DNA from: Tillus elongatus
Taxonomy: Eukaryota > Arthropoda > Insecta > Coleoptera > Cleridae
Reading direction: 5' to 3'
Length of the DNA: 64,000 nt
NCBI GenBank assembly: GCA_964006375.1
Contig: OZ023266.1
Span: 157,694,292 to 157,758,291 of the forward strand
Shown: one piece after another, positions 1 to 10,919 of the stretch
Position numbering within the stretch: position 1 is the stretch's first letter
How the letters are laid out: the number at the start of each line of letters is the position of its first letter
The notes under the pieces: model-generated
Seen by the model: only the letters and a program-made list of their open reading frames with translations
What the model was told of the DNA's origin: nothing
Databases searched by the model: none
Translations under genes and position numbers: made by a program

Positions 1-435
1 GGCCCATAAGTCGTTGGTGATACAATTTTTTTAAAATTTTTAGTCGAACACGCCTTATGTTATTGCATTTTTGCATTTTCCATCGAAATATAATGCATGT
101 TTGTAAGATAATAAATTCGGGATGCAGCAAATGTGTTATGGTAGCGAATTTTCATTAAATGCTTTAAATTTGAATAGCTCAATTTGCTATTAACCTATAA
201 GGTTGACCAAGAAAGCAGTTTTTTCGGGAACACCTTAAGTTTACTTTCGAACTTTTGTACATTTCTAAACAATAAAGTTATTTTGATGAAACATGGCACA
301 TTGTTTCTACTATATAGGTTATACTGGTAACCAAATTTGATGCCTGAATTGTTAAAACAAACAAACATATTTGATTTAAAAAATATTTTTATGAAAATTC
401 ACTACCATAATGCATTTTCTGCGCCTAGACTTTTT
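1..435 (+). repeat. Dispersed repeat family (copy a), foldback end module
   Basis: Copy of the commonest interspersed repeat in the window. It ends in a module of about 315 bp (about 118..431) whose two ends are inverted repeats of each other: GCAGCAAATGTGTTATGG near 123 against the reverse complement near 410-425. The same module recurs at 15.6/17.7, 36.2, 43.3, 53.9, 54.7 and 59.8 kb. No protein is encoded. It behaves like a non-autonomous foldback or MITE-type element that is usually part of a longer repeat. Confidence 0.7.
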
Positions 436-536
436 TTATTTTCAGCAGTAGCGTGCTGATAATGAACCAGGAAGGTTCGAAACTGCCGTCCACGTAAACA
501 AATAAAAAATCACAGAAAGTACAGCAAACAAATAAA

Positions 537-636
<100 letters not shown>

Positions 637-641
637 GGAGA

Positions 642-678
642 CACAGACCGGTTTCGTCCTTATGGACTCTTTAGTATG
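642..678 (-). ncRNA. Degenerate hammerhead ribozyme motif
   Basis: On the minus strand the order is CTAAAGA, a perfect 4-bp stem II (GTCC-ATAA-GGAC), GAAA, CCGG and GTC. Four flanking bases on each side (CATA/TGTG) can form stem I. The core should be CUGANGA. Here the invariant G5 is A, so self-cleavage is not expected. It looks like a decayed member of the ribozyme repeats at 33.6 and 55.3 kb. Confidence 0.5.
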
Positions 679-908
679 ACACACCTACGCTCCAAAAAGT
701 CGGCCTTAAGGAGGCAGGCATTGCCATAATATGCAATGGAGTACAGCGAGAAGGAAGCTGTGGGAAGAAATCTAGCGAACGAAAGCAACTACGCCGCTGG
801 TTAATACCACGACGGCCATTGAATTACATCACTTCAGTCCTGTGGGGACTTATCGCAACGAATCTTTGTTTATAGTTGTCATGAATGCGTATAAATATAT
901 TTAATTTT

Positions 909-952
909 ATGCTGCCTGACGATGCCGTAAAAGGTGAAACCGGTTACAGAAG
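909..952 (+). ncRNA. Hammerhead-like motif, weak
   Basis: CTGACGA (916..922) is followed by a short hairpin (GCC/GGT), GAAA, CCGG and GTT. Stem I is weak: its first pair mismatches and only three follow. One unpaired T lies between the core and stem II. The downstream sequence (about 950..1000) recurs near 55.0 kb, so this belongs to a repeat. It could be a decayed ribozyme or a coincidental match. From 680 to 1017 nothing else is recognised. Confidence 0.3.
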
Positions 953-1017
953 AAAACAAGCATTTGTGAAACCACAGAAGAAGTCTCTACACATATATTT
1001 GGCTTTCTCCTTTCTTT

Positions 1018-1347
1018 AACGTCGGTCTATTTTCGCGACTATGGAACGGACGCCAGGGAGCAGTTTCCCCCAACTGTCCTGAACATTTTTCTAAACCCCT
1101 GCCTTTCTGTAAGGAGGATAGGGAACTTTAACGTGCCCAACATCGCACGACACACGGGGCCGACGGAACTACGCCCCCTCGGAAGTGTGGAACGTGCAGA
1201 CATTCAACTTGTTCAAACACAATGCCCGAGCTTTGGTTGATGTTAATTTTACGGTGCGTACTGAAAAAGTGTAAGGGGAACCCTGGGAATCGAACCCAGC
1301 GCCCTTGGGTCCTGAGGCACCCGTTCTCACCACTGCGCCACCGAGGG
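1018..1347 (-). mobile_element. tRNA-derived SINE, copy 1
   Basis: On the minus strand the element starts with a tRNA-like head. Its A-box-like segment is TGGCGCAGTGGTGAGAACG and its B box is GGTTCGATTCC, so it carries an internal RNA polymerase III promoter. A unique body of about 250 bp follows. Near-identical bodies occur at 10388..10732 and 14486..14812, and a truncated one at 49045..49135, which shows a mobile family. The head is too diverged to be a working tRNA gene. Confidence 0.8.
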
Positions 1348-1447
1348 TGTTATATTTAGTTTAAAAATACTTATTATATCCTCCTTACTTAACATGATTC
1401 ATTTTTGGTGAATTTTTATTAAAAAGAAATTCACTAACAGAGAGGTA

Positions 1448-1703
<256 letters not shown>

Positions 1704-2020
1704 AATGTTGAAACACGTCAATTTTAGTATTGAGAGGGGACATGTTTTGACATAAAACTCAACTTTGTCACATCAACCCCTTAAGGGTGGTGATAACAAC
1801 CCTTATATTTTAAATAGGGAACATGGGTCGAATGTTACATCATTTGAAAGCTCTTTCTTTTCTGAATTCAGCACACTCATTTTTTTGGAAGTTTTATTCA
1901 ATTATTCACAGTTGGAGTTGCAAGAACGTATTTCATTCATTGTGATAAGAAATGCACTAATTAGTCAAATTTTCGTTGAAAAAAACTAAAAAACAAAACC
2001 AAACGTTCAAAAATGTTTAT

Positions 2021-3099
2021 TCAGTTGAGTAAGTGTTCAAATTGTTGACCACCAGCTTCCATACAAAAGTACAAATTTCGTTCAAAACGAGCTCCGACAT
2101 TCTAGAGCATTTGTGGAGTTATTAGACTGCATTCTTCAACAATGCGTCGTCGTAATTCTTCCAGAGACTCCGGTTCTGTTGCGTAAATTCTACTCTTTAA
2201 ATGGCCCCATAGAAAGAGGTCTAAAGGAGTTAAATCCGGCGATGTAGGGGGCCACTCAATAGCACCTCTACGCCCAATCCATTGTCCTGGCAACTCTCTG
2301 TTCAAAAACTCCATAACACGTTGTGAACAATGCGGAGGAGCTCCATCTTGTTGAAGCACTAATTGATTTTCTTGATCATTTTTAACAATGTCAATTAGTA
2401 GAGGGTAAACGGTATCTTCTAGTAACTTCAAATAGGTTTCTCCACTCAAATTGCCATAAAAAAAATTGTCCGCTTAAACGGTCTCCAAAAATCCCAGTCC
2501 AGACATTCAATTTCTGTGGAGTTTGAGTGTGGACTTCGTGAAAATGTCTTGGATTATTATCTGCCCAATAACGACAATTATGACGATTGACTGTAGAGTT
2601 TAATAAAAACGTACACTCGTCTGAAAAACAGATATTGAACAGAAAGCTCCCGTTATCAGCTATTCGTGCAGTCATAACTTTACTAAACTCCAGCCGCCGA
2701 TCCAAATCATCTTCATTCAGTTGTTCTTGTTGTACAAGATGAATTTTATACGGGTGAAATTTATGATGCTTCAATATTCGCTGAATAGTTCTTCTTTTGA
2801 TGTTGGAAACAGTGGCAAATTTTCTCGTGCTCAAAGTTGGGTCTGCAGCAATTTGTCCTAAAACTTCAATCTCAGTAGTCTCATTTCTAACCGGAAATTC
2901 ACGTTCAGGATCCCGTTTTTTGTTGGCTACTGAACCACTTTTTCGAAACTTTGCAACTAACTCCAAAATGTATTTTCCGTTAACATGTCTGTTCGGATGT
3001 TGTCGTTCATTAAACAAATTTGCGGTACGGTTGGCACAGTCATCGTTTTTTGAAAAAAAAAGTAATTATTTCAATTTTTTCTTCTACAGAATACACCAT
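2021..3099 (-). pseudogene. Mariner-like transposase, broken (copy 1)
   Basis: Cut-and-paste transposase that would bind the element's TIRs and catalyse excision and insertion at TA. The N-terminal part (about 2391..3017) is a helix-turn-helix region of the DUF4817 type found in insect mariner-like proteins. Catalytic blocks visible are FSDECTF (first Asp), QQDGAPPH (second Asp) and WPPTSPDLTPLD (third). The two Asp of DGAPPH and SPDL are 36 residues apart. A frameshift near 2400-2450 splits the frame, a CAG-to-TAG change near 2102 ends the C-terminal part early, and another disruption lies near the start. The start at 3099 and the stop at 2021 are inferred from copies 2 and 3. Confidence 0.85.
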
Positions 3100-3165
3100 T
3101 ATCAAATTAATTTTCGGTAGTATTATCAAGTATCAAACCGACCGATAAACTGAAATAATAAGCCG

Positions 3166-3269
3166 CATTTCTCTCATTCCGATAAAAAATGTTCTGATAG
3201 TTAATTTTTTGTTTACAAACCAACAAAACATTGACTATCAGCACATTTCTTATCGGAATGAGTGAAATG
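3166..3269. repeat. Subterminal palindrome in mariner copy 1
   Basis: Arms at about 3166..3204 and 3231..3269 (39 bp each, a few mismatches) flank a 26-bp spacer. The palindrome lies between the transposase start and the terminal repeat. It is present at the same place in copy 2 (6269..6372) and copy 3 (16056..16159). Confidence 0.85.
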
Positions 3270-3591
3270 CGTTTTTGCATCTTCAACTGTGAATAATTTT
3301 TAAACGAGTTGATAAAACACCCAAAAAAATTAGTGTGCTGAAGTCAGAAAAGAAAGAGCTTTCAAATGATGTAACACTCGACCCATGTTCCCTATTTAAA
3401 ATATAAGGGTTGTTATCACCACCCTTAAGCGGTTGATGTGACAAAATTGAGTTCTATGTCAAAACATGTCCCCCTCAATATTAAAATTGACGTGTTTCAG
3501 CATTCCTTAAAAAAAATTCTCTGGACGGAAATCGGTCTGTTTCGTTTTCAATGCGCCATCCTATATAGTTAATAATTTCTTGAGTTATCGG

Positions 3592-3596
<5 letters not shown>

Positions 3597-3671
<75 letters not shown>

Positions 3672-3970
3672 CCAACCGATAACACAAAAAGTAATTAATT
3701 AACCGATTTTGATTAATTAATTAATAGCATGAACGATTTCGTTAGCCAGGAAAATCGGACAAGGTTTTCTGGCAGAATTTTGAGTTTTCTTTTATCTCCG
3801 AAAATTACAAAGCTATTTTGATGACATTTGGTGGATATGTTGCCTTGGGAAAGACCTTACCACGTACCATAATTCAACTTTCTAGGTTGATGGAAAATTG
3901 AGTTATTCAAATTTGAAGCATTTATGAAAATTCGCTACCATAACGCGCTTGCTAAGTCCCGAGCTTTTTT
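3597..3970 (+). repeat. (TA)n tract and dispersed-repeat fragment
   Basis: TA run at 3597..3667. The following sequence begins ATCCAACCGATAAC, which also follows the TA tracts at 21.3 and 26.8 kb. It ends near 3970 with the right end of the dispersed repeat (CTACCATAACGCGCTTGCT). Confidence 0.75.
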
Positions 3971-4202
3971 AAACTTCATACTGCAGATTCTGAATAAAGC
4001 GTTTAAAAATATTAACAAGATGTGAATGAATGCTATAAAAAAAAAAAAAAAAAATCAAATACTCAATTTCTAGATTTTCTCAACACACGTAACTGTGAAG
4101 CACTATTTAAAAAGCCCACGATACAAAACATTCCGAATAAGTATCACATGCCATTCGTTAAGACATGATTAATTAATAAAACTAAGTGAAAATAATGCTT
4201 AC

Positions 4203-4489
4203 CCTGGCTCTCCCCCAGCTTCCATGTTATTAGCCAGTGTGACGTCGTTGGACCAGACATCGTACTGCCACTTCCTCAGACCCAGGACACCGCACAGCAC
4301 CCTGCCAGAGTGTATGCCTACCCGCATGTTTAGCTGCACGTCTGTGGCTTCTACCACGCTGGCGATGGCATCTATCATGTCCAAACCCATTTCCACAGTG
4401 CAGTGAGCGTGGTCGGATCTGGGTTCAGGCAGGCCCGAAACACAGTAGTAGCAGTCACCAAGGATCTTGATACGCAGACAGTGGTTGTC
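4203..4489 (-). CDS. rut: Adenylate cyclase exon, C1a catalytic core (rutabaga-like)
   Basis: An internal exon of 287 bp encoding 95 complete codons. It runs from Asp-Asn-His-Cys through [13 protein letters not shown] (second metal-binding Asp, in LGD) to [12 protein letters not shown] (nucleotide-binding region) and GEPG. The product makes cAMP from ATP at the plasma membrane. The closest match I recognise is the Ca2+/calmodulin-stimulated rutabaga/ADCY1 class, in which this stretch is almost invariant. The acceptor is TTGTTTCAG before 4489. The donor GTAAGC follows 4203, giving a phase-2 exit. The upstream exon at 30328..30439 ends in phase 0 and joins exactly to Asp. The next downstream exon is outside the window. 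The frame is intact. The class is sure; the paralogue is likely but rests on 132 residues. Confidence 0.95.
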
Positions 4490-4735
4490 CTGAAACAAGG
4501 AAATCATCGGTTAATACAGACACGATTATTCACAGTGATAGCCCCTTAAATGTTTACAGAAAAAGTTACAAATTCAAAAACCGTTATCCATAAGCATTCC
4601 TATTCAATTAAATTAATGAATTATATCATTTATTTATTCATTTATTACTTGTACATTATGCAACACAAAGAAGCAGATCGTTTTTTTTTTTTTAGAAAAG
4701 AAAATTATGTCTGGACTACTAAGGTCATTGACATA

Positions 4736-6488
4736 CAGGGTGGCGCATTGAAAACGAAACAGACCGATTTGCGTCCAGAGATATATTTTTTTTAAGAAAC
4801 GCTGAAACACGTCAATTTTAATATTGAGGAGGACACGTTTTGACATAAAACTCAACTTTGTCACATCAACCCCTTAAGGGTGGTGATAACAACCCTTATA
4901 TTTTAAATAGGGAACATGGGTCGAGTGTTACATCATTTGGAAGCTCTTTCTTTTTTCTGAATTCAGCACACAATTATTTATTTTTTGAAGTTTTATTAAC
5001 TCGTTTAAAAAGTATTCACAGTTGGAGTTGCAAGAACGTATTTCATTAATTGTGATAAGAAATGCACTAATTAGTCAATTTTCCGTAAAAAAAAAACCAA
5101 ACGTTCAAAAATGTTTATTCAGTTAAGTAAGTGTTCAAATTGTTGACCACCAGCTTCCATACAAAAGTACAAATTTTGTTCAAAACGAGCTATGACATTC
5201 TGGAGCATTCGTAGAGTTATTAGAGGGCATTCTTCAACAATGCGTCGTTGTAATTCTTCTAGGGACTCCGGTTCTGTTGCGTAAATTCTACTCTTTAAAT
5301 TGCCCCATAGAAAGAAGTCTAAAGGAGTTTAATCCGGTGATCTAGGGGGCCACTCAATAGCACCTCTACGCCCAATCCATTGTCCTGGAAACTCTCTGTT
5401 CAAAAACTCCCTAACACGTTGTGAAAAATGCGGAGGAGCTCCATCTTGTTGAAACACTAATTGATTTTCTTGATAGCGATCATCATTTTTAACAATGTCA
5501 ATTAGTAGAGGGTAAACGATATCTTCTAGTAACTCCAAATATGTTTCGCCACTCAAATTGCCATCAAGAAAAATTGGTCCGATTAAACGGTCTCCAAAAA
5601 TGCCAGTCCACACATTCAATTTTGTTTTGAGTTTGAGTGTGGACTTCGTGAAAATTTCTTCTTGGATTATTATCTGCCCAATAACGACATTTATGACGAT
5701 TGACTGTAGATTTGAATAAAAACGTACACTTGTCTGAAAAACAGATATTGAACAGAAAGTTCCCGTTATCAGCTATTCGTGCAGTCATAACTTCACAAAA
5801 CTCCAGCCGCCGATCAAATTCATCTTCATTCAGTTGTTGTACAAGATGAATTTTATACGGGTGAAATTTATGATGCTTCAATATTCGCTGAATAGTTCTT
5901 CTTTTGATGTTTGAAACAGTGGCCAATTTTCTTGTGCTCAAAGTTGGATCTGCAGCAATTTGTCCTAAAACTTCAATCTCAGTAGTCACATTTCTAACCG
6001 GAAATTCACGTTCAGGATCCCGTCTTTTATTGGCTACTGAACCACTTTGTCGAAACTTTGCAACTAACTCCAAAATGTATTTTCTATGAACATGTCTGTT
6101 CGGATGTCGTTCATTAAACAAATATGCGGTACGCTTGGCACAGTCATCGTTTTTGAAAAAAAGAGTAATTATTTAAACTCTTTCTTCTACAGAATACACC
6201 ATTGTGAAATTAATTTTCGGTAGTACTATCAAGTATCAAACCGACCGATAAACTGAAATAATAAACCGCATTTCTCTCATTCCGATAAGAAATGTTCTGA
6301 TAGTCAATTTTTTGTTTACAAACCAACAAAACATTGACTATCAGCACACTTCTTATCGGAATGAATGAAATGCGTTTTTGCATCTTCAACTGTGAATAAT
6401 TTTTAAAAGAGTTGATAAAACTTCCAAAAAATTAGTGTGCTGAATTCAGAAAAGAAAGAGCTTTCAAATGATGTAACACTCGACCCAT
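4736..6488 (-). mobile_element. Mariner-like element, copy 2 (right end lost)
   Basis: The left terminus CAGGGTGGCGCATTG starts right after a TA at 4734..4735. The long terminal repeat and the 39-bp subterminal palindrome are present. The right terminal repeat stops abruptly at 6488, about 200 bp short of the end seen in copies 1 and 3. This copy therefore cannot be mobilised as a whole. Confidence 0.85.
5119..6202 (-). pseudogene. Mariner-like transposase, broken (copy 2)
   Basis: The best preserved of the three copies of this transposase. The N-terminal frame (5564..6121) carries the DUF4817-like helix-turn-helix region and FSDKCTF around the first catalytic Asp (Glu to Lys next to it). 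After a frameshift near 5600 the C-terminal frame (5329..5619) has QQDGAPPHFSQRV and WPPRSPD, again with 36 residues between the second and third Asp. A stop at 5329 follows SPD. Further frameshifts lie at both termini. The start and end are placed by homology with copy 3. Confidence 0.85.
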
Positions 6489-8337
6489 AAAAGGCAAAAC
6501 AAGATATTTAAGATAAGAGTCAGTGAAGAATTCCAGAGCAGATTATTTCGTTGTGCAAGTCAATGGAGAACATTTTGAACATTTATTATAAGAAAGGGAC
6601 GTTTTTATTAAGTTTATTTTCGAAATTTGAATTTCAGAGTAAACTGTTTAGTTTTCATATTCCAGTATTAAATTTACACCCTGTATTGAAACCTGTAATA
6701 TTAGATCATACATTTGGGGTATCTCCGCATTTAGAAAAATGTGGTCCATCGAAATGTGATTAAAAAATATAGGGTTGCTATTTTAAACTATGATTATAAG
6801 ATAATGTTTGACAAATTAAACTTCACTTGTCTCAGCGTTTTTCACAAAAACTATATTTTTGCTAAATAATGAATTTTATTCCATAAAGCCAAGAAAATTC
6901 GAAAATCTGAAACAGGATTTAATTACTTTCAGAGTTGGGAGGGAATTAAGCTCACTTTAGTAAACTGTTTCCAATTTGTTAAATGCCATGTGAAGGAAGG
7001 TCACCTAGGGTTTATGTAGGGATCTTGGACGATTTAATCTACATACGTAAATCCAATAAATAAATCTCAAACCTTTTTCCACTACACGTCATAGAACTCA
7101 CTTGATTCATCCGACTGTAATTAGTAAAAGTAGTTACACATTTTTAGCCAACAAAGAAACAACTATTCAGCAGCAGGTGCGTTATAGTAGCGAACTGTAA
7201 AAAGTTTTGTAATACACAACGCTGCTTGCTTTGTCTCCTAAGCATATCGTTAGACCTGTTTAAATTTATTTATGTTAAATTTAAATAGCTGATTTTTATA
7301 AACAAATCACTCGAAAGCATCTGAACTTTTTTCAGTTCAATATGAAGTCACTCAAATCGTGTGACATTCCGTAGGTCAGAAACAGACAATGATTTAACAT
7401 ATCCATCTTTGTTTATTTTATTTAACTTTATACCGCACAATAATCTCCTTTTCTAACAATGCGTATCATTAGCGGTATTTTCTAGATTTTGTTCAATCTT
7501 ATTCAGGTAAAACTTGTATTAAAATTATTCAACAAAACTGAATTTTGGCACATTGCATCTGTGGTTTAATGGCAATATATGAGTTAAATTTCGTAAAAAT
7601 CATTTGCAAGTTTCAAAAATATAGCACTTTTGAATGGAACATTTGTAATTTTCCATGGAAAAACTTGATTTTCAACGAATTTAGTCGTCGTAAAGAATTT
7701 TTCGGTGTGAAAAAAACCGGAAGTCGCTAGGTAGCGCAGAAGCTTCGCAAAGCATGTATATACAGGGTGATTCATTGGTAAGTGTTGCTACGACTAAAAA
7801 TATATGACCTTTCTCCGGTTTTTCCTTAATAACTTTTTTCCCTTACATACCATGGCAAAAACAGACTTTTTGTAGAGCATTAAATTTCCTACTGTTTTGA
7901 CTATTCAAACATGTTTGTATGTCAAATCGTTACCGAGATATGGCGCTTCGAAAAAAAAAAATCAAAATTCGCTAAAAAATGCCGAAGAATGCAGAATTCC
8001 ACCTTATGTCTTCTGTTATACCCGAATTATTGTGAAATGTTGGTGTCAATATGATTTCTGGTTGCAACCGCCAACTTCGGAAACCACCACTCACCACCGC
8101 CCACCCCCCTCCCCTGGCCAACCCCAATTCACAAAACAAATTTTCTTCTCTGATGAAATCCAACCATGCTTACTCCATGTTGGTATTGATATTAGTTACT
8201 CTTGATATAACACATAACCGCCCGCAAAGTTGCCCTTGGAAAGACGCAATGCTCCGGTCAAAGTGACTCTATCCGAAATTGCTAATAAAATTATCGAAAA
8301 GGCGAGGATGCGTAGAGGCGAGTGGGGGAAGAAAATA
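6489..8337. other. No gene; repeat-like AT-rich sequence
   Basis: No convincing coding sequence. Around 7765 a TACAGGGTGATTCATT motif looks like one end of another Tc1/mariner-type element, followed by about 270 bp of non-coding sequence up to a C-rich patch at 8095..8125. The partner end was not found. Confidence 0.4.
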
Positions 8338-9629
8338 GAAGTGATGGAAAATTATATAAACAGCGAATTACTAAAACTTCTTGAAAAACACAGTCTAATC
8401 CACGACAGGCAGTATGGATTTCGTCAGCGCAGATCAACTGCCGACCTCCTTTGCTTTGTAGCCCATTCTTGGAGCAAGTCTATGGAACTACACGGTGAAT
8501 CCCAGATTGTCGCTCTAGACATATCCAAAGCATTCGACCAGGTCTGGCACACAGCGCTGCTTAATAAACTTCCGGCCTATGGCCTACCACCAAAACTTTG
8601 TACCTGGACAGCAAATTTCCTCTCCAACAGGAGCATTTCTGTTGTTGTGGATGGCCATTCCTCTAAACTGTATCCAATTAATGCAAGAGTCCCTCTTGGT
8701 TCAGCTTTAGCCCCTACTTTGTTTATTCTCTACATCAATGACCTCCTCTCTATCACATCCAACCCAGTTCACAGTTACGCGGACGACAGCACCCTCCACT
8801 CAAATATACAATATTCTAAGCATGTCTCTTTATCACAATTAGATGAGGATCGCAGACTCATGGAGGGTTCTGTCTCTGTGGATCTCCAAAAAAATATAAG
8901 ACTGGGGAAGTAGAAATCTTATACAATTCAACTCCACCATCTCTCAGTCTTGCTTTCTATCTCATAAGAAATACACCAGCCCTAGACCCATCACAATGAA
9001 CAACCAAGTTGTTCAAAGTAATGAGTCCTTTTCTCTTGTTGGCATTTCTGTGGATCAAAATCTTAATTGGCACCAACATCAATTGCAGAAGCGGCTGCTA
9101 AGAAATTAGGTTTCCTCTTCCGGGCTCGCAAATACTTTTTACCAGCTAATCTCTATACCTTATATACTTCACAAATAAGGCCAAACCTCAAATACTCCTC
9201 CAACATCTGGGGTGCCGCTGCCGCTTCTACACTCGCTATCCTGGACTCCATTCAGAAGAGAGCTATACGTCTCATCGGTACCCTCATCCAAAGGCTGCCA
9301 CCCCGTGCCCACCGACGTTCCGTTGGTGACCTCTCTCTCTCTTTTATAGATATCTGTACGGCCACTGCTTAGATGAGCTTTCTTCCATAGCTCCTTCACC
9401 AGCTGCCCCAAACAGATCTACCAGGGGAACAGAGCGAATGCACCCTTTTACTGTCCAAGTCGCCAGACATAGAACATCTTGTTATGCCCGCTCTTTTGTC
9501 CCGAGGACTTCCAAGTTGTCGAATTCCTTGCCGGCGCATGTTTTTCCTTCTCCTCCGAACCTCCAAACCTTTAAGTCCAGAATTAACAAGTTGCCTCTTT
9601 CCTCCTTGTCGACACCCACGGTACGATAG
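8338..9629 (+). pseudogene. LINE reverse transcriptase, broken
   Basis: The first frame (to about 8913) shows fingers/palm motifs: YGFRQRRSTADLL, ALDISKAFDQVWH (first catalytic Asp), then ARVPLGSALAPTLF where GVPQGS is expected, and YADD (catalytic Asp pair) near 8780. The Gln-to-Leu change in PQG and the frameshifts after 8913, near 9070 and near 9372 mean it is dead. Later frames give the C-terminal part (QKRAIRLIG, then RTSKLSNSLPAHVF). The enzyme would copy LINE RNA at nicked DNA. The clade is jockey-like by motif style; CR1 cannot be excluded. Confidence 0.85.
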
Positions 9630-9672
9630 TATTTAGGCTGTAAGCCATCGTGGTGTCTTGTTGAAAAAAAAA
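8338..9672 (+). mobile_element. Jockey-like LINE, 5'-truncated copy
   Basis: Same family as the copies at 49-64 kb. It starts abruptly inside the reverse transcriptase region (homology begins near 8338) and runs to the 3' end. There, after the last codons (about 9629), a short tail ending near CATCGTGGTGTCTTGTTG leads into an A-rich run. The same tail ends the 56.9 kb copy. 5' truncation and an A-rich 3' end are typical of target-primed reverse transcription. Confidence 0.85.
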
Positions 9673-10387
9673 AGATCTTGTTCGAGAGGTGAAACTTTTG
9701 AGTTTGTAACTACATCACAAGGAAACATTAATTGAAAAAATATTTTTCAACTTTGTCCATTAAAAAATATCTAGCGCCTGTCATAAAGCATGCAAACCAA
9801 TGACCAATGCTCATTTCTTTTATTATCGATGAGAAGAATCACAAGTGATATAGTAATTAAAGTTTATTCAAAATCCTCTCGTACTCCTCCGGACAATCTG
9901 ACGCTCGTATGCAAATAATTTTATATTTAAGTTTACAAAGCACAAGAACCGTTGCAGTTTGAATAAAGCAACTTCGCTCCATGTTTGCCTAAAGCAGTTT
10001 GTAAAGTTTATTAAGAATATAGAGAGGAGATTTGACTACGCTTCTTAGGTTACAGGGGAAATATTGCAACAAAGAATAATACATTCAGTATTGTAATCTG
10101 AAGAGGTTTCTGCATTGTATAATTTACTTTACCTTAACTCTATAAGCTCGCATAAAAGGAATTCATTACCCATACTGCTTGCTTTCGTAGAATTAAAACA
10201 TGAATAAAACACCAAGTGCATACCTTTTAGCTTCAGTGGCGTATTTTGTGGTGAGCTTCTTACGAATCTTTTAGCTGCAGATATTGCCCGATTAATTTTC
10301 TTATTAAAATGGTTTTATCTGTAGCATGAAATACGCCATATTTACGTGACGCTAAATTTAAAATCATTTGTTATTTTATGTTTGTTT
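9673..10387. other. No gene seen
   Basis: AT-rich sequence without a plausible ORF, RNA gene or element terminus that I can recognise. Confidence 0.4.
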
Positions 10388-10732
10388 CTATGGCGTCGGT
10401 CTATTTCCACGACCGTGGTTAATCACCGACGGCAGAGAGCTGTTGCACCTCACTATCCTGTTAATTTTCCCAACACCTGCGTTTCTGTAAGGAGGGTAGG
10501 GATCTTTAACGTGCCCAACATCGCATGGACACGGGACCGACGGCTTTACGCCCTCTCCGAAGAGCGGAAAGTGCACACATTTAACTAGCTTAAATACAAT
10601 GCCATAACCATAGTTGATGTTAATTATACAGTATGTATTGAAAAGTGAAAGGGGAACCTTGAAAATCGAACCCAGTGCCCTTCGGTTCTGAGGCACACGT
10701 CCTTGCCACTGAACCACCGAGGCTCTATCTAA
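10388..10732 (-). mobile_element. tRNA-derived SINE, copy 2
   Basis: The full-length body matches the SINE at 1018..1347. The minus-strand head contains a B-box-like GGTTCGATTTTC, mutated from GGTTCGATTCC. The body shares CTTTAACGTGCCCAACATCGC with the other copies. Confidence 0.8.
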
Positions 10733-10919
10733 AACCATTTAAACATAAACATTTCTGCATAGAGCTTAAAAAATTGTATTCGACTCCAGTGATCTTCATT
10801 ATATAAAACAAAATATCTAATACGTATTGATATTTTATTCGTTACCGTAACACATTTGATGCAACAGTATCTTTTCATAATACATACTGATATTTTAACA
10901 ATGCACTACCTAACTCCCT

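Noticed and set aside
1262..1345. tRNA gene on minus
   Set aside because: A and B boxes are present but the same head heads a multi-copy element with a constant body, so it is a SINE.
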